DNA of 64,000 bases from Phytohalomonas tamaricis (GCF_003012345.1 NZ_PVRV01000020.1:186001-250000), one strand, 5' to 3'. Shown: positions 1 to 10,898, counted from the stretch's first letter. Notes: generated by a model from the letters alone, not told the origin. Made by a program: numbers and translations.

Positions 1-412
1 CGCAGATTACATGCATGACGTCCAGCAGCGACTTGTCATGTACAAGCGTATCGCCAACGCCAGTAACGAAGGTGAGCTTAGAGAGCTGCAGGTTGAATTG
101 ATCGACCGCTTTGGTCTACTGCCCGAGCAGGTCAAACACCTGTTTAGGCAGACGAAACTACGTCAGCGCGCCACGCGTCTTGGCATTATTCGTCTTGAAG
201 CCGGCGACACTCGCGGACGCATCCAGTTCGGTACACAGACTGATGTTGATCCCTTCACCCTTGTTCAACTGATTCAGAAGGACCCGACCCACTTCAAACT
301 CGATGGTGCCGATACACTACGTTTCGAAGCTGACATGGCAACGCCGGAAGCACGCTTCAAGGCCATTGAACGGCTGCTCGATCGTCTCAATGAAAAAGCT
401 AAGGCAGCGTGA
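1..412 (+). CDS. mfd: Transcription-repair coupling factor Mfd, C-terminal end (partial)
   Basis: This is the last ~136 codons of Mfd, the ATP-driven translocase that removes stalled RNA polymerase from damaged template and recruits UvrA. The reading frame is already open at position 2 and runs to TGA at 410-412, so the start lies outside the window. The beginning reads ADYMHDVQQRL followed by YKRIANA, typical of the C-terminal D7/TRCF domain, and the ELIDRFG and LPEQV motifs that follow also fit that domain. The helicase motifs are upstream of the window. It converges with mtnP and shares a bidirectional terminator with it. Identification is from family resemblance of the C-terminal domain only. 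Confidence 0.93.
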   Translation, partial: ADYMHDVQQRLVMYKRIANASNEGELRELQVELIDRFGLLPEQVKHLFRQTKLRQRATRLGIIRLEAGDTRGRIQFGTQTDVDPFTLVQLIQKDPTHFKLDGADTLRFEADMATPEARFKAIERLLDRLNEKAKAA

Positions 413-444
413 GCAAATGCCGCGCTAGAAGCACATGCATCATC

Positions 445-473
445 AAAGAGCCCGCCTATTGGCGGGCTCTTTT
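445..473. terminator. Bidirectional intrinsic terminator between mfd and mtnP
   Basis: A perfect 12-bp stem (445-456 with 461-472) with a TATT loop is flanked by A residues on the left and T residues on the right. It can therefore end both the rightward mfd transcript and the leftward mtnP transcript. Confidence 0.88.
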
Positions 474-513
474 GCGTAAGCAATAGCGGATTCACGTTAT
501 GCAGATGCAGTGA

Positions 514-1266
<753 letters not shown>

Positions 1267-1295
1267 CTACTCCTTCACTCTGCTATCACAGGCAC

Positions 1296-1880
1296 TTAAA
1301 GGCCCTTGGGAGCAAAAATCCCCGGCGCGTTGCGCCAGTATCCCTTGTAATCCATACCGAAACCGAACACATAGCGGTCCTCGACATCAAGGCTGCAGAA
1401 ATCAGCTTTTAAGCCAGGCACGGCCTTACGGTTGTGGCGCTTATCAACCAGTACTGCCGTAGAGACGCTTTTCGCCCCCGCTTCCTTGCAATACTCAAGG
1501 ATCGCGGCCAGGGTCGCGCCTTCATCCAAGATGTCATCGACAATGACAACGTGGCGTCCTGCCATCGGCACTTCAGGGGAGACACGCCAGAACAGCTCCC
1601 CTCCGCGCAGACCGCCGCGATAGCGTGTGGCATGAAGATAATCGACTTCAAGGGGGAACCCGAGACGGGTTAAAAGATGCCCCGTGGTAATCAGTCCTCC
1701 GTTCATAACACAGTAAAATACCGGCAGTTTATCGCCGAGCTTGGCGGTAATCTCTTCGGCCATGCGATCCAGAGCGGTTTCGACAGCCGCCTGAGGCACC
1801 AGGCAGTCTGCCTGCTCCATCAAGGTGCGCATATCGAGATAGTGACGTTCATGATCGTGGGAAAGAGGTTTGTCAGGCAT
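1296..1880 (-). CDS. hpt: Hypoxanthine-guanine phosphoribosyltransferase
   Basis: A 194-residue type I phosphoribosyltransferase. It transfers phosphoribose from PRPP to hypoxanthine or guanine, forming IMP or GMP in the cytoplasm. The PRPP loop [14 protein letters not shown] lies near the middle, and VFYCVMNGG and LVDKRHNRK match hypoxanthine PRTases. The open frame extends upstream to 2087, but the ATG at 1880 (MPDKPL) is chosen because the upstream part lies inside mscS in another frame and has no family resemblance. The chosen start overlaps the mscS stop by 8 nt, suggesting translational coupling. The mtnP gene downstream would supply its substrate. Confidence 0.92.
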   Translation of the reverse strand: MPDKPLSHDHERHYLDMRTLMEQADCLVPQAAVETALDRMAEEITAKLGDKLPVFYCVMNGGLITTGHLLTRLGFPLEVDYLHATRYRGGLRGGELFWRVSPEVPMAGRHVVIVDDILDEGATLAAILEYCKEAGAKSVSTAVLVDKRHNRKAVPGLKADFCSLDVEDRYVFGFGMDYKGYWRNAPGIFAPKGL

Positions 1881-3138
1881 TAGTGTCTTGCTCTTGAGAA
1901 TTTGGGTCGTCGGCTGGCCCGCCACGCGGGCGAGGAGCATCATCCGGTTCATGCCCATGCGCCTGTTCATCCTGTGATGGCGATCTTTCATCGTCCTGAT
2001 CGTCCTGTAAGGAACGCTCAGCAATGGAAACCGCTTTCGGCACATAGACCTTCGAACTTGGCAGGGCCAGCTCAGCGCCGTGATCATAGATGATATCGCG
2101 CGCTTTCAGGAGTACATCCTGCTTGATTTCATGAAATCGCTGCCAATCTGTCACCTTGGTAAAGGCATAGATGAAGATATCCAGCGAATACGAGCTAAAG
2201 TGATTGAAGTTGACGGTAATCAACTCGTCCTGATCGATTTCATCATGCTGCTCCAGCATATCTTTGATATCCGCAACAATGGCGTTAATAGCCGCGGCAT
2301 CGTCATAACGAATTCCGATCGTTTCCCACAGGCGGCGGTGATTCATCCGTGAAGGATTTTCAACAACGATACGGTTAAAGACAGCATTGGGGACATACAA
2401 CGGTGGGCCTGAAAAGGTACGGATACGTGTCAGACGCCAACCGATATCCTCTACGATCCCCTCGATATTACGATCGGGTGAGCGCACCCAGTCACCCAAT
2501 TTGAAGGGGCGATCGATATGGATCACCATCCCACCATAAAAATTCGACAATAGATCACGCGCCGCAAAACCAGCGACCAAGCCACCAAGGCCACCAAATG
2601 CCAGTACGCCGGAAATTGACATCCCGAGCAGCTGAAGCGTTATCAGTCCGACCACAGTGAAAATAACAGCGCCGATAAGCTTGGTCAGCGCCGCAGCTGT
2701 GGTCTGATCCATGGGCTTTGCGTGATTGGCGGCAGGCGGGTAGACCAGCCGCTGTTCCATCTGCTTGATAAAGCGAATACCGAACCAAGTGACTAATGCC
2801 ATGGTCATCAGCCCACCAGCACGCAAAATATATTCATATGCCCAGTGGATATCAAAATGGCGCGATAAAATCAGCGCGGAAGCCGTTAATGCCAATACCC
2901 AGAACCACAAACGCAGTGGCATACACAGCGCCATGACCAATATATCGTCCCAGCGACTTCGCGTATGACGAAGCTTCTTGCCCAATCGGTTAAACGTGAA
3001 GTTTGTTGTCAGGTCCAGGGCAAGCGCCACCACCATCAACGCGACAGGCACCACTAGCCAGCCGGGGAACCACGTATTGGTTTCGGCCCAGTGTTGTATG
3101 TCCTGCAGAATATTCGTGGCATCGGAGCTGTTTGGCAT
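1873..3138 (-). CDS. MscS-family mechanosensitive channel (YnaI-like)
   Basis: An inner-membrane small-conductance mechanosensitive channel of about 421 residues, expected to release solutes on hypo-osmotic shock. The N-terminal third has about four hydrophobic segments, followed by the pore-lining TM3 signature [17 protein letters not shown] and the beta domain start ([12 protein letters not shown]). The C-terminal tail is acidic and low in complexity (DDQDDE, PDDAP) and probably disordered. The ATG at 3138 (MPNSSD) is preferred over a TTG at 3159 because GAGGG sits just before it. It lies between nagZ and hpt on the same strand. More than one MscS paralogue is usual in halophiles, so no symbol is given. 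Confidence 0.88.
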   Translation of the reverse strand: MPNSSDATNILQDIQHWAETNTWFPGWLVVPVALMVVALALDLTTNFTFNRLGKKLRHTRSRWDDILVMALCMPLRLWFWVLALTASALILSRHFDIHWAYEYILRAGGLMTMALVTWFGIRFIKQMEQRLVYPPAANHAKPMDQTTAAALTKLIGAVIFTVVGLITLQLLGMSISGVLAFGGLGGLVAGFAARDLLSNFYGGMVIHIDRPFKLGDWVRSPDRNIEGIVEDIGWRLTRIRTFSGPPLYVPNAVFNRIVVENPSRMNHRRLWETIGIRYDDAAAINAIVADIKDMLEQHDEIDQDELITVNFNHFSSYSLDIFIYAFTKVTDWQRFHEIKQDVLLKARDIIYDHGAELALPSSKVYVPKAVSIAERSLQDDQDDERSPSQDEQAHGHEPDDAPRPRGGPADDPNSQEQDTNA

Positions 3139-3214
3139 AATCCCTCGCGCTGTGCTCAAGATGGAGACACGCTGACGGTTAGCCCATTCCTTGTCAGCCT
3201 ATTGGTTAAATGAC

Positions 3215-4234
3215 CTAACTGTCACCCAACGCCTGAAGGCGCGCATGGGTACGCCGCCAGCGGGTCAGCGCTTCCAGCGCCTCCAGGGAAGGACGAGCTC
3301 GTGTATAGCGTAGACGAGATAGACGCCGTGCTCGTTCGTGATCGAACTCAAGCGCCTCAAGCGCCTCACATGCTGCTTCACGATCATTGCACATCAGCAC
3401 CATGTCGCAGCCAGCGTCAATGGCAGCACGAGCACGCTCGCCTGGGCCTCCGGCGATATGCGCACCGTGCATGGAAAGATCATCCGAGATGATGGCTCCC
3501 TTGAACTTGAAGGTCTCTCGCAGCAATCCAAGCCAGCTTGACGAGAACCCCGCGGGACGCTTATCGAAACGGGAATAACGCACGTGAGCAGGCATGATAG
3601 CGCCCAAACGTGATGCTAGGCGCTCAAACGGGATCAGATCCCGATTACGAATTTCCTCGAAAGGGCGGTCATCTTCAGGCAACGCGATATGGGAATCGAG
3701 CGTCACACTGCCATGTCCGGGATAATGCTTGCCTACCGCTGACATGCCAGCTTCCTGTAAGCCTTCTACGAATGCCCCAGCAAGGCTGGCTACCACGTCG
3801 GGCTCGCTTGAAAACGCGCGATTACCTATGGCGGGACAACGCTCATCATCAACATCGAGCACCGGTGCGAAGGAGAAATCGAGTCCGCATGCGGCCATTT
3901 CCATGCCTAGCAACCAACCGGTATCCTGAGCAAGGATAATCGCCTCTTGCGGCGCGGTGGCATGCATTGCTCCGAATACAGCCATCGGCGGCAAACGGGT
4001 AACACCCGTCTGCAAGCGTTGCACCCTCCCACCTTCCTGATCAATCGCCAGCAGAATATCGGCACGTTCGCGCCTGATCTGCTCACATAGCGCCAAGACT
4101 TGAGCAGGCTCTTCGACATTACGTGCAAAAAGAATGACGCCGCCCAGTGCAGGATCTGCAAGCACCTTACGATCTTCAGCATCAAGTGAGGTACCTGCGA
4201 TATCAAGCATCACTGGGCCCAATGATTGGGTCAT
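3215..4234 (-). CDS. nagZ: Beta-N-acetylhexosaminidase NagZ
   Basis: A 339-residue cytoplasmic family 3 glycoside hydrolase. It removes GlcNAc from GlcNAc-1,6-anhydroMurNAc peptides during cell-wall recycling, and its products can signal AmpR-type beta-lactamase regulation. Visible motifs are LLAIDQEGGRVQRL, the mobile-loop KHYPGHG with the following His, and the nucleophile region IISDDLSMHGA. The length matches the family. It is divergent from lexA, with an AGGAG element about 11 nt before the ATG at 4234. Together with Mpl at 35-36 kb it gives the window two muropeptide-recycling enzymes. Confidence 0.95.
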   Translation of the reverse strand: MTQSLGPVMLDIAGTSLDAEDRKVLADPALGGVILFARNVEEPAQVLALCEQIRRERADILLAIDQEGGRVQRLQTGVTRLPPMAVFGAMHATAPQEAIILAQDTGWLLGMEMAACGLDFSFAPVLDVDDERCPAIGNRAFSSEPDVVASLAGAFVEGLQEAGMSAVGKHYPGHGSVTLDSHIALPEDDRPFEEIRNRDLIPFERLASRLGAIMPAHVRYSRFDKRPAGFSSSWLGLLRETFKFKGAIISDDLSMHGAHIAGGPGERARAAIDAGCDMVLMCNDREAACEALEALEFDHERARRLSRLRYTRARPSLEALEALTRWRRTHARLQALGDS

Positions 4235-4427
4235 GATGTGGCTTCTCCTCTAGAAGTCATGATGTCGTCCCGTCGACATGTTCAGTCCAAGCGCTCTGCA
4301 CGCTCAAATGGCCGCACCGCGTACGTAACCATATCGTTGACTGTCTGCCATTACGAAGCTAAGCAATATGCCGCTTCAGGCTGGCAGACCATCCAATGTA
4401 GCGCTATTGCTTGCATACCCACACAAC

Positions 4428-4443
4428 CTGGATACAATTACAG
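4428..4443 (+). promoter_or_regulatory. LexA (SOS) box 1 upstream of lexA
   Basis: CTGGATACAATTACAG matches the CTG-N10-CAG core of the gammaproteobacterial LexA box, 29 nt before the lexA start, consistent with autorepression. Confidence 0.7.
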
Positions 4444-4444
4444 G

Positions 4445-4460
4445 CTGTATACACTAACAC
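4445..4460 (+). promoter_or_regulatory. Imperfect second LexA box upstream of lexA
   Basis: CTGTATACACTAACAC has a strong left half-site (CTGTATA) but ends CAC instead of CAG. It lies one base after box 1. Two tandem boxes are also seen upstream of E. coli lexA, so a weaker second operator is plausible but unproven. Confidence 0.45.
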
Positions 4461-4472
4461 TGGTGAGAGCGC

Positions 4473-5102
4473 ATGATACGACCGTTAACTCCGCGCCAGC
4501 AGGATGTATTTGACTACATTCAGCGCACGCTACAAGAACTTGGCTATCCACCTACCCGGGCCGAGATTGCAAAGGCGCTAGGTTTCCGCTCTCCCAACGC
4601 GGCCGAAGAACATCTGCGTGCGCTAAAGAAAAAAGGCGTCATCGAGATGATCCCCGGTACCTCACGCGGCATTCGGTTGCCCAACCTCGCCGTCAACGAC
4701 CCGCAAGGGCTGCCTGTCATTGGCGAAGTTGCTGCAGGCAATCCCATTCTCGCGACCGAACATATCGCCCGCTACTGCCCATTACCCGCCGATTTTTTCA
4801 CGCCGAACGCTGATTACTTGCTGCGGGTACGGGGGCTATCGATGCGGGACGCCGGAATTCTTGAAGGCGATCTGCTCGCAGTACATCGTACCAGCGATGT
4901 TCGTAATGGCCAGATCGTGATCGCACGCCTTGATGATGAAGTTACGGTTAAGCGATTTCAGCGTCACGGACAGCATGTGCAATTGGTTGCAGAAAATCCA
5001 GACTTCGCTCCCATTGACGTCGACCTTACTCAGCAGTCTTTAGAAATTGAAGGTATTGGTGTAGGTGTCATTCGCGGTGGGGATGGTCAGGGATTGCATT
5101 GA
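4473..5102 (+). CDS. lexA: LexA repressor
   Basis: A 209-residue SOS repressor and self-cleaving serine peptidase. The N-terminal winged helix ([14 protein letters not shown] to about residue 70) binds DNA. The cleavage site Ala88-Gly89 lies in EVAAGNP, the catalytic Ser123 in RGLSMRDAG and Lys160 in EVTVKRF. RecA-stimulated cleavage would derepress SOS genes. SOS-like boxes lie just upstream. Unlike in Pseudomonas, no sulA follows; the next gene is convergent and separated by a strong terminator. The length is slightly above the 202 residues of E. coli LexA. Confidence 0.97.
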   Translation: MIRPLTPRQQDVFDYIQRTLQELGYPPTRAEIAKALGFRSPNAAEEHLRALKKKGVIEMIPGTSRGIRLPNLAVNDPQGLPVIGEVAAGNPILATEHIARYCPLPADFFTPNADYLLRVRGLSMRDAGILEGDLLAVHRTSDVRNGQIVIARLDDEVTVKRFQRHGQHVQLVAENPDFAPIDVDLTQQSLEIEGIGVGVIRGGDGQGLH

Positions 5103-5121
5103 CCGTTACGCTTGGCATAAC

Positions 5122-5152
5122 AAAAAAGCTTGCGATCATCGCAAGCTTTTTT
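5122..5152. terminator. Bidirectional terminator between lexA and the 5.2-kb gene
   Basis: A perfect 14-bp stem (5122-5135 with 5139-5152), loop TCA, starting with six A and ending with six T, so it works in both directions for two convergent genes. Confidence 0.92.
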
Positions 5153-5178
5153 CGTTACACAACATATGAAAACGCAGC

Positions 5179-5424
5179 TCAATGCACTGTCGCCGGCGGC
5201 TCGTCGTCGTCTTCAAACATTTCCTCGCCGTCCCACAGCTTCGTGCGCGTAATGGCATGATCGATCATTTCACGCGCCACGTCGAAACGGCTATGGCGCA
5301 ACAGTTCCAGAGCCTCTTCAGAGAAGCGGATACTGACCAATGGTTTACCTTCGCCTTCTGAAGGCCTCAATACGACTTCACCATCAGCGAGCTCGACGAT
5401 TTCCAGAATAGCGGTTTCGGACAC
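5179..5424 (-). CDS. Conserved small protein of the lexA-topA interval
   Basis: An 81-residue acidic protein starting at a GTG (5424) preceded by AGAGGT. No catalytic motif or membrane segment is visible. It has a beta-rich start (LEIVELADGEVVLR), a helix with RFSEEALELLRH, and a very acidic C-terminus (EEMFEDDDEPP). A small gene at the same place between lexA and topA is known in Pseudomonas, so it is probably a vertically inherited conserved hypothetical. Its function is unknown. It is convergent with lexA and downstream of the DUF6586-type gene on the same strand, but a terminator separates the two. Confidence 0.8.
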   Translation of the reverse strand: MSETAILEIVELADGEVVLRPSEGEGKPLVSIRFSEEALELLRHSRFDVAREMIDHAITRTKLWDGEEMFEDDDEPPATVH

Positions 5425-5483
5425 TCGACACCTCTCGGTCTGATGACGGCCACTCTAGCGCCTTGGCTGGGTGGTCGTTAACG

Positions 5484-5515
5484 AAAAGCGACCACGGCAA
5501 ATGCCATGGTCGCTT
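5484..5515 (-). terminator. Terminator after the DUF6586-type gene
   Basis: A 14-bp stem with one mismatch (5486-5499 with 5502-5515), read leftward and followed by TTTT on the reverse strand. It lies 35 nt beyond the stop of the gene at 5550. Confidence 0.7.
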
Positions 5516-5549
5516 GTTGACAACATTTTAACATTCCCTACCGCCAGCG

Positions 5550-6020
5550 TCACCACTCAACGCCGGTTTCGCGCAGTTCTGGCAACAACCGTCTGAATTC
5601 ATCAATGTACCAACGCACCTCATCGCTAAGCCCGGCCTGCTGAGTCGTCACAATAACAGCCGCTTGCTGCTCACGACGCGCGACGCCGTCACTGCCATGC
5701 AACTTATCGATATTGGCAAGCAACCTTGCCAGCCAGCTGTCATTCTCGCTCAGCAACATGCGTAGCCGCTCAATCTCTGCCACAGCACGAGGCGGCTGTT
5801 CCAGCACTTCACGCCAAGGAACCCCCGTCCAGCGGCAGGTTTCACAGACTTCCGCTATCAACGAGGCCAAGGCCAGCTCCAGCATGGCAACCGCTCCCTC
5901 CTCACACGCCATACGGCGCGCCTCATGATGTTCATCGGCTGCTGATGCCGATAACAGAGGCGCCGCCAGTAACAGCTCTGCCTGGTAAAGAAGCTGATTA
6001 GTCCGTGAACGGGCGCTCAT
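5550..6020 (-). CDS. DUF6586-like helical protein
   Basis: A 156-residue, mostly helical, probably cytoplasmic protein. The start MSARSRTNQLLYQAELLL resembles the RTNQKLY opening of a conserved Pseudomonas protein found in the same position upstream of topA. There is a central ELALASLIAEVCETCRW segment and a C-terminal half with DEFRRLLPELRE. No signal peptide or catalytic motif is visible and no function is known. It lies just downstream of topA on the same strand (34-nt gap), so it may be cotranscribed with topA. Confidence 0.78.
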   Translation of the reverse strand: MSARSRTNQLLYQAELLLAAPLLSASAADEHHEARRMACEEGAVAMLELALASLIAEVCETCRWTGVPWREVLEQPPRAVAEIERLRMLLSENDSWLARLLANIDKLHGSDGVARREQQAAVIVTTQQAGLSDEVRWYIDEFRRLLPELRETGVEW

Positions 6021-6054
6021 GCCCTGCCCTCTTCATTCATGACTGTATTCATGC

Positions 6055-8697
6055 TCACGACGCCTTACTCTTACGTTTATCTTCGACATGCCAGCGTTCT
6101 CCTTCATAGACCGCCCGCCAGCCCGTAGCCTTGCCATCCTCTTCCGTCATGACGTACTGGCTTTTCGTCTTGCGCGAAAAACGAATCTGCGCAGGCAGTC
6201 CATCGGGGTCTTCAACCGGGGCGTCGAGAAGGAAGTGGTATTTCTCCGGCAACTCCCCAGCATGTGCCTTAAGCTCTTTAACTAGCGGCGGCCGGGTTTC
6301 GCGATTTTTCGGGAACTGACTCGCCGCCAGAAACAGGCCACTTGCACCATCACGCAGCACGTAATGATCATCTACCTTCTGGCAGGCCAGCTCCGGCATC
6401 GGAATCGGGTCTATCTTGGGCGGCGCGGCCTCTCCGCTTTTTAACAACTTACGTGTGTTCTTGCAGTCATCATTGGTACAGGCAAAGTACTTACCGAACC
6501 GGCCTGCCCGCAACTGCATCTCAGAACCACATTTGTCGCACTCGATTGTCGGGCCTTCATATCCCTTGAGCTTGAATTTACCTTCTTCAATCTCGTAGCC
6601 GCTGCAATCAGGGCTATTACCGCAGACGTGGAGCTTACGCGTCTCATCAATCAGATAACTGTCCATCGCTGTGCCACATTTCGGGCAGCGGCGCTTGGCA
6701 CGCAGCGCATCCGTTTCAGCGTTTTCATCGGCATCTATCGGAACCGCTTCCTCACCAGGAATGAGGTCGATAGTGGTCTTGCAGCGCTCTTTAGGCGGTA
6801 GGTTATAACCTGAACACCCCAGAAATACGCCGGTCGAGGCAGTGCGTATCTGCATCTTGCGCCCACATGTCGGGCAGTCGATGTCTGTCTCGACAGGCTG
6901 ATTGGGGCGCATGCCATTCGTTTGCTCGGCATGTTCCAGCTTGTGCTTGAAGTCACCATAAAACTCGTCAAGCAAGGCGCGCCAATTACGCCCTCCACCC
7001 GCGACATCATCCAGTCCATCTTCCATCCGCGCGGTAAAGCCGTAGTCCATCAAGTCCTGGAATGATTCAACAAGACGGTCGGTAACAATGTCACCCAGCT
7101 TTTCAGCATAGAAACGGCGATTCTCAAGCCGCACGTAACCGCGGTCCTGAATCGTCGAGATAATCGAGGCGTATGTCGAAGGCCGTCCGATACCGCGCTT
7201 CTCCATCTCCTTGACCAGGCTCGCCTCGGTATAACGCGCTGACGGTTTGGTGAAATGCTGCTGGGGATGCAACGCTTCAAGTGATAGGGCTGTTCCCTCA
7301 GGGATGTCCGGCAGCGCTTGATCTTCATCTTTTTTTCCGCCCGGCTTCATGACACGCGTATAGCCATCGAACTTGAGCACACGGCCCTTGGCACGCAACT
7401 CATAGCCCTGGGTATCGATAGTCAGCGTCGAGGAAAGATACTCTGCAGGCGTCATCTGACACGCCACAAACTGTCGCCAAATCAACTCATAAAGACGTTC
7501 GGCATCGCGCTCCATGCCATTGAGATCGCTAGCCTGTCGCGTCACATCAGAAGGACGAATGGCTTCGTGAGCCTCCTGTGCGCCCTCTTTACTGGAATAA
7601 ACATTGGGCGCTTGCGGCAGATAGCGCTTACCGAATTGCTTCTCGATATAGCCACGTGCCATGTCCACTGCATCACGGGAAAGATTGGTGGAATCAGTAC
7701 GCATGTACGTGATGTAGCCGGCCTCATATAGGCGCTGTGCCATCATCATCGTCTTCTTGACTGAAAATCCTAGGCGACCGCTTGCAGCCTGCTGAAGCGT
7801 CGAGGTAATGAACGGCGCATTGGGCTTGCTTGAGGTTGGCTTATCCTCTCGCGCGGTAATCTTTAGCGCTGCTTTTCTAAGCGCTGCGACACGTTCAAGC
7901 GTTTCGGCTTCGGATGTCGGGCGGAACGTCTTGCCATCCTGCCGCACAAGTTCGAAGCGAATCAGCTCGCCGTTGCCGTCAGCGAGATCGGCATGTACAT
8001 CCCAGAACTCTTCGGGTACAAACGCACGAATCTCTCTCTCACGCTCGACAATCAACCGCACCGCAACCGATTGAACACGACCGGCAGACAAGCCTCGTGC
8101 CACCTTGTTCCATAGCAGCGGAGACAGCATGAAGCCCACCACGCGATCAAGATAGCGACGCGCCTGTTGCGCATGAACACGCTCCATCTTGAGATCGCCC
8201 GGATCATCAAAGGCTTGGCGAATGGCATTTTTGGTAATCTCATTGAATACCACACGCCGATAACGCTCGGGATCGCCCCCGATGATTTCACGCAGATGCC
8301 AGGCGATCGCCTCGCCTTCACGGTCAAGGTCGGTTGCGAGATAAACGGCATCGGCCTTTTCTGCCAGCTTCTTTAACTCATCGACAACCTTTTCCTTGCC
8401 TGGAAGCACCTCATAATGGGCTTCCCAGCCATGTTCGGGGTCAACCCCCATACGGCGAATGAGCTGACTCCAGCCCTTCTGCTTTTTATATGCCTCCTTT
8501 TCATCAGGTGACATCTTGCGCGTCGCGGCGGCTTGACGTGCGCGCTCGCTCGGATCGGTTGTGGTTTTACCGGAGCCGCTGGTCGGCAGGTCACGAATAT
8601 GACCAACACTCGACTTCACGATAAAATCGTTGCCGAGATACTTGTTAATAGTCTTGGCTTTAGCCGGCGACTCAACGATCACCAGTGACTTACCCAT
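6055..8697 (-). CDS. topA: DNA topoisomerase I (type IA)
   Basis: An 880-residue topoisomerase that relaxes negative supercoils. The Toprim domain begins [10 protein letters not shown], and its acidic triad is in TDLDREGEA (about residues 122-130). The catalytic Tyr331 is in [11 protein letters not shown]. An insertion at about residues 40-90 of the Toprim region is typical of pseudomonad enzymes. The C-terminus has three CxxC-type zinc ribbons ([24 protein letters not shown]) followed by a basic tail. The length is close to E. coli TopA (865). The start ATG at 8697 leads directly into the conserved [10 protein letters not shown]. Confidence 0.97.
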   Translation of the reverse strand: MGKSLVIVESPAKAKTINKYLGNDFIVKSSVGHIRDLPTSGSGKTTTDPSERARQAAATRKMSPDEKEAYKKQKGWSQLIRRMGVDPEHGWEAHYEVLPGKEKVVDELKKLAEKADAVYLATDLDREGEAIAWHLREIIGGDPERYRRVVFNEITKNAIRQAFDDPGDLKMERVHAQQARRYLDRVVGFMLSPLLWNKVARGLSAGRVQSVAVRLIVEREREIRAFVPEEFWDVHADLADGNGELIRFELVRQDGKTFRPTSEAETLERVAALRKAALKITAREDKPTSSKPNAPFITSTLQQAASGRLGFSVKKTMMMAQRLYEAGYITYMRTDSTNLSRDAVDMARGYIEKQFGKRYLPQAPNVYSSKEGAQEAHEAIRPSDVTRQASDLNGMERDAERLYELIWRQFVACQMTPAEYLSSTLTIDTQGYELRAKGRVLKFDGYTRVMKPGGKKDEDQALPDIPEGTALSLEALHPQQHFTKPSARYTEASLVKEMEKRGIGRPSTYASIISTIQDRGYVRLENRRFYAEKLGDIVTDRLVESFQDLMDYGFTARMEDGLDDVAGGGRNWRALLDEFYGDFKHKLEHAEQTNGMRPNQPVETDIDCPTCGRKMQIRTASTGVFLGCSGYNLPPKERCKTTIDLIPGEEAVPIDADENAETDALRAKRRCPKCGTAMDSYLIDETRKLHVCGNSPDCSGYEIEEGKFKLKGYEGPTIECDKCGSEMQLRAGRFGKYFACTNDDCKNTRKLLKSGEAAPPKIDPIPMPELACQKVDDHYVLRDGASGLFLAASQFPKNRETRPPLVKELKAHAGELPEKYHFLLDAPVEDPDGLPAQIRFSRKTKSQYVMTEEDGKATGWRAVYEGERWHVEDKRKSKAS

Positions 8698-9160
8698 AGC
8701 TCTCCGTCTCTTTCTACCGAATACATCGGCTTTTCGAACAATGCAGGTGTTAACCTGCCTGTGTGCCGCAAAAATGCGCCTACCCTACCCCAGCCACCAG
8801 GATCACGCCAGTTGCTTTGACAGCGCGAGAACGATGTCCAAATCACTCATGCTGGCGTCCGTCGTTCTGTCATGCTGAAATATGGGCCATGTTCAATGAT
8901 GATTATTTCCTTCAAACAGCTCATCATTGTTGAAAGGCGCAGTTGTATGAATCATTCATCAACTAGACCTAAAATTCGTCACCAACTTCGCTCACACTAG
9001 CCCGGCGCCGCTGGCCTGACAAATATTGCGTATGTTTTGCTCATTACTGCCATGCCTAATGCCATGACAGAAACACGAATGCAGGCAAACATTGTAATAG
9101 CCATACGCCACCGCCTAATGGTTTAACATCCACATTCTTTTGCGCAAGGAGACAGCTCTC
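8698..9160. other. Intergenic region between divergent topA and pykA
   Basis: A 463-bp region with no convincing gene. It must hold the promoters of both divergent genes. A 9-bp inverted repeat (8894-8902 with 8921-8929, CAATGATGA) surrounds an 18-nt AT-rich spacer and could be an operator or hairpin. A TTGACA hexamer occurs at 8816, but no good -10 box follows it. Confidence 0.5.
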
Positions 9161-10630
9161 ATGCCGCATGCGTTACACGAACCGATCCGTCGTACCAAGA
9201 TTGTCGCCACCCTCGGTCCAGCCAGTGATCGCGAGGGAGTGCTTGATGCCATGATACGTGCCGGCGTCGATGTCGTTCGCCTAAACTTCTCGCATGGTAA
9301 TGCCGACGATCATCGCCAGCGGGTCGAAGCAGTACGCGCGGCAGCTCAGCGTCATAACCGCAACGTTGCCATCCTGGGTGACCTGCAAGGGCCCAAGATT
9401 CGTATCGCACGCTTCAAGGATGGCCCGATTGAACTCCAGGAGGGACAGCCTTTTGTTATCGACATGTCGCTCGAGCGTGATGCCGGTGACGAAACGCAGG
9501 TCGGCTGCGATTACAAAGAATTGGCCGACGACGTCACCGCCGGTGATGTGCTGCTGCTTGATGATGGCCGCGTTGTTTTTGAGGTCACTAACGTCGCGAA
9601 GCCGCGTATCGAATGTCGAGTGAAGGTTGGGGGTAAACTCTCCAATAACAAGGGCATCAACAAACAAGGTGGCGGTCTGTCTGCTGAAGCGCTGACCGAA
9701 AAAGATCGCGAAGACATGAAAACCGCGGTCGCCCTTGATGTTGACTATCTCGCCGTATCTTTTCCGCGTTCGGGCCGTGATATGGAACTCGCGCGTGAAT
9801 TGCTCGGCGAAGAAGGTAAAAATATCGCGCTGGTGGCCAAAGTTGAACGTGCCGAAGCGGTAGCTGACGAGGCAACACTGGACAGCATCATTCTTGCCTC
9901 TGAAGCCGTCATGGTAGCTCGTGGCGACTTGGGCGTTGAAATTGGCGATGCTCAGTTGATCGGTGTGCAAAAACGTATGATTGCCCGCGCCCGTACCCTG
10001 AACCGCGCGGTAATCACTGCGACCCAGATGATGGAATCGATGATTGAGTCGCCGCTGCCGACGCGCGCCGAGGTGTTCGACGTTGCCAACGCCGTTCTTG
10101 ACGGCACCGATGCGGTCATGTGTTCGGCTGAAACCGCAGCCGGCAAGTTTCCTGTTGAAACGATCGAAGCGATGGATCGCTGCTGTCTTGGCGCCGAACG
10201 TGAGCGTGCCGCCCAGCTTTCCAAGCACCGCATGACCGATGAATTCACACGCATTGATGAGACTGTTGCGTTGTCAGCCATGTACGCGGCTAACCACCTC
10301 ACCGGTGTAGCGGCGATTGCCTGCCTGACCGAAACGGGATATACGCCGTTAATCGCGTCACGTATCCGCTCTGGATTACCCATCATTGCCCTCTCCAGTC
10401 ATCCACGTACGCTACGACGCATGGCCCTGTATCGGGGAGTGGTTGCCATTCCGTTCAATACCGACGAAATGCCCACTACTGAGGTCAATCGCCGTGCTGT
10501 TGCAGAACTGGAGAAGCGCAACATTGCTTCGGAAGGCGACTATGTCATTCTGACGCGTGGTGATCATGTCGACGCTCAGAGCGGCACAAATGCCATGAAG
10601 ATAATACAAGTTGGCGGCCATATCGGCTAA
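9161..10630 (+). CDS. pykA: Pyruvate kinase (PykA type)
   Basis: A 489-residue cytoplasmic glycolytic enzyme converting phosphoenolpyruvate plus ADP to pyruvate plus ATP. Motifs are RRTKIVATLGPAS, VVRLNFSHG, the substrate/metal region ILGDLQGPKIR, the lysine region IALVAKVERAEA, MVARGDLGVEIG and TATQMMESM. The C-terminal allosteric domain is present. The ATG at 9161 is chosen because AAGGAG stands 9 nt upstream; an in-frame start at 9140 lacks this support. The length and insertions fit the PykA (type II) branch. It is divergent from topA and has its own terminator, so it is monocistronic. Confidence 0.95.
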   Translation: MPHALHEPIRRTKIVATLGPASDREGVLDAMIRAGVDVVRLNFSHGNADDHRQRVEAVRAAAQRHNRNVAILGDLQGPKIRIARFKDGPIELQEGQPFVIDMSLERDAGDETQVGCDYKELADDVTAGDVLLLDDGRVVFEVTNVAKPRIECRVKVGGKLSNNKGINKQGGGLSAEALTEKDREDMKTAVALDVDYLAVSFPRSGRDMELARELLGEEGKNIALVAKVERAEAVADEATLDSIILASEAVMVARGDLGVEIGDAQLIGVQKRMIARARTLNRAVITATQMMESMIESPLPTRAEVFDVANAVLDGTDAVMCSAETAAGKFPVETIEAMDRCCLGAERERAAQLSKHRMTDEFTRIDETVALSAMYAANHLTGVAAIACLTETGYTPLIASRIRSGLPIIALSSHPRTLRRMALYRGVVAIPFNTDEMPTTEVNRRAVAELEKRNIASEGDYVILTRGDHVDAQSGTNAMKIIQVGGHIG

Positions 10631-10659
10631 AACGGTAAGCAGCGATCAGCTGAATATGT

Positions 10660-10692
10660 GGCCAGGCGTATCAACGATATGCCTGGCCTTTT
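10660..10692 (+). terminator. Intrinsic terminator after pykA
   Basis: A 13-bp GC-rich stem with one wobble (10660-10672 with 10676-10688) followed by TTTT, 30 nt past the pykA stop. Confidence 0.88.
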
Positions 10693-10817
10693 ACTAACCA
10701 AGACACAGCAAGCCAAGATGACTAGCTGACATCAGCACCGATATTTTTTCCTCCTTTCCTGTTACTACCCGGTTGTCCTCATTGTCCCCTCGCGTTGCTT
10801 TTTGCATAGCAGGCCTC

Positions 10818-10833
10818 TGCACCATTAATGCAC
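10818..10833. promoter_or_regulatory. Candidate NtrC site (distal) upstream of amt
   Basis: TGCACCATTAATGCAC keeps the left NtrC half-site TGCACCA. It is nearly the inverse of the proximal site at 10882 with two bases deleted. It lies about 126 bp upstream of the putative sigma-54 promoter. Confidence 0.4.
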
Positions 10834-10881
10834 GCTCAACATTCGCTCACGCACCAAGATCAAACACCAGAAGAAGACTTG

Positions 10882-10898
10882 TGCATTAATGTGGTGCA
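10882..10898. promoter_or_regulatory. Candidate NtrC enhancer site upstream of amt
   Basis: TGCATTAATGTGGTGCA matches the 17-bp enterobacterial NtrC pattern TGCACCA-N3-TGGTGCA in 12 of 14 defined positions, with a perfect right half. It lies about 60 bp upstream of a -24/-12 promoter, a usual enhancer distance. Confidence 0.6.

Noticed and set aside
1881-2087. Upstream extension of the hpt reading frame
   Set aside because: These codons lie inside mscS in another frame, with no similarity to phosphoribosyltransferases.
8816-8844. TTGACA hexamer as a pykA promoter
   Set aside because: No acceptable -10 box lies 16-18 nt downstream.
9281-10228. A 315-codon open frame antisense to pykA
   Set aside because: It lies wholly opposite a well-conserved gene, has no family resemblance or ribosome site, and is a by-product of pykA codon usage.
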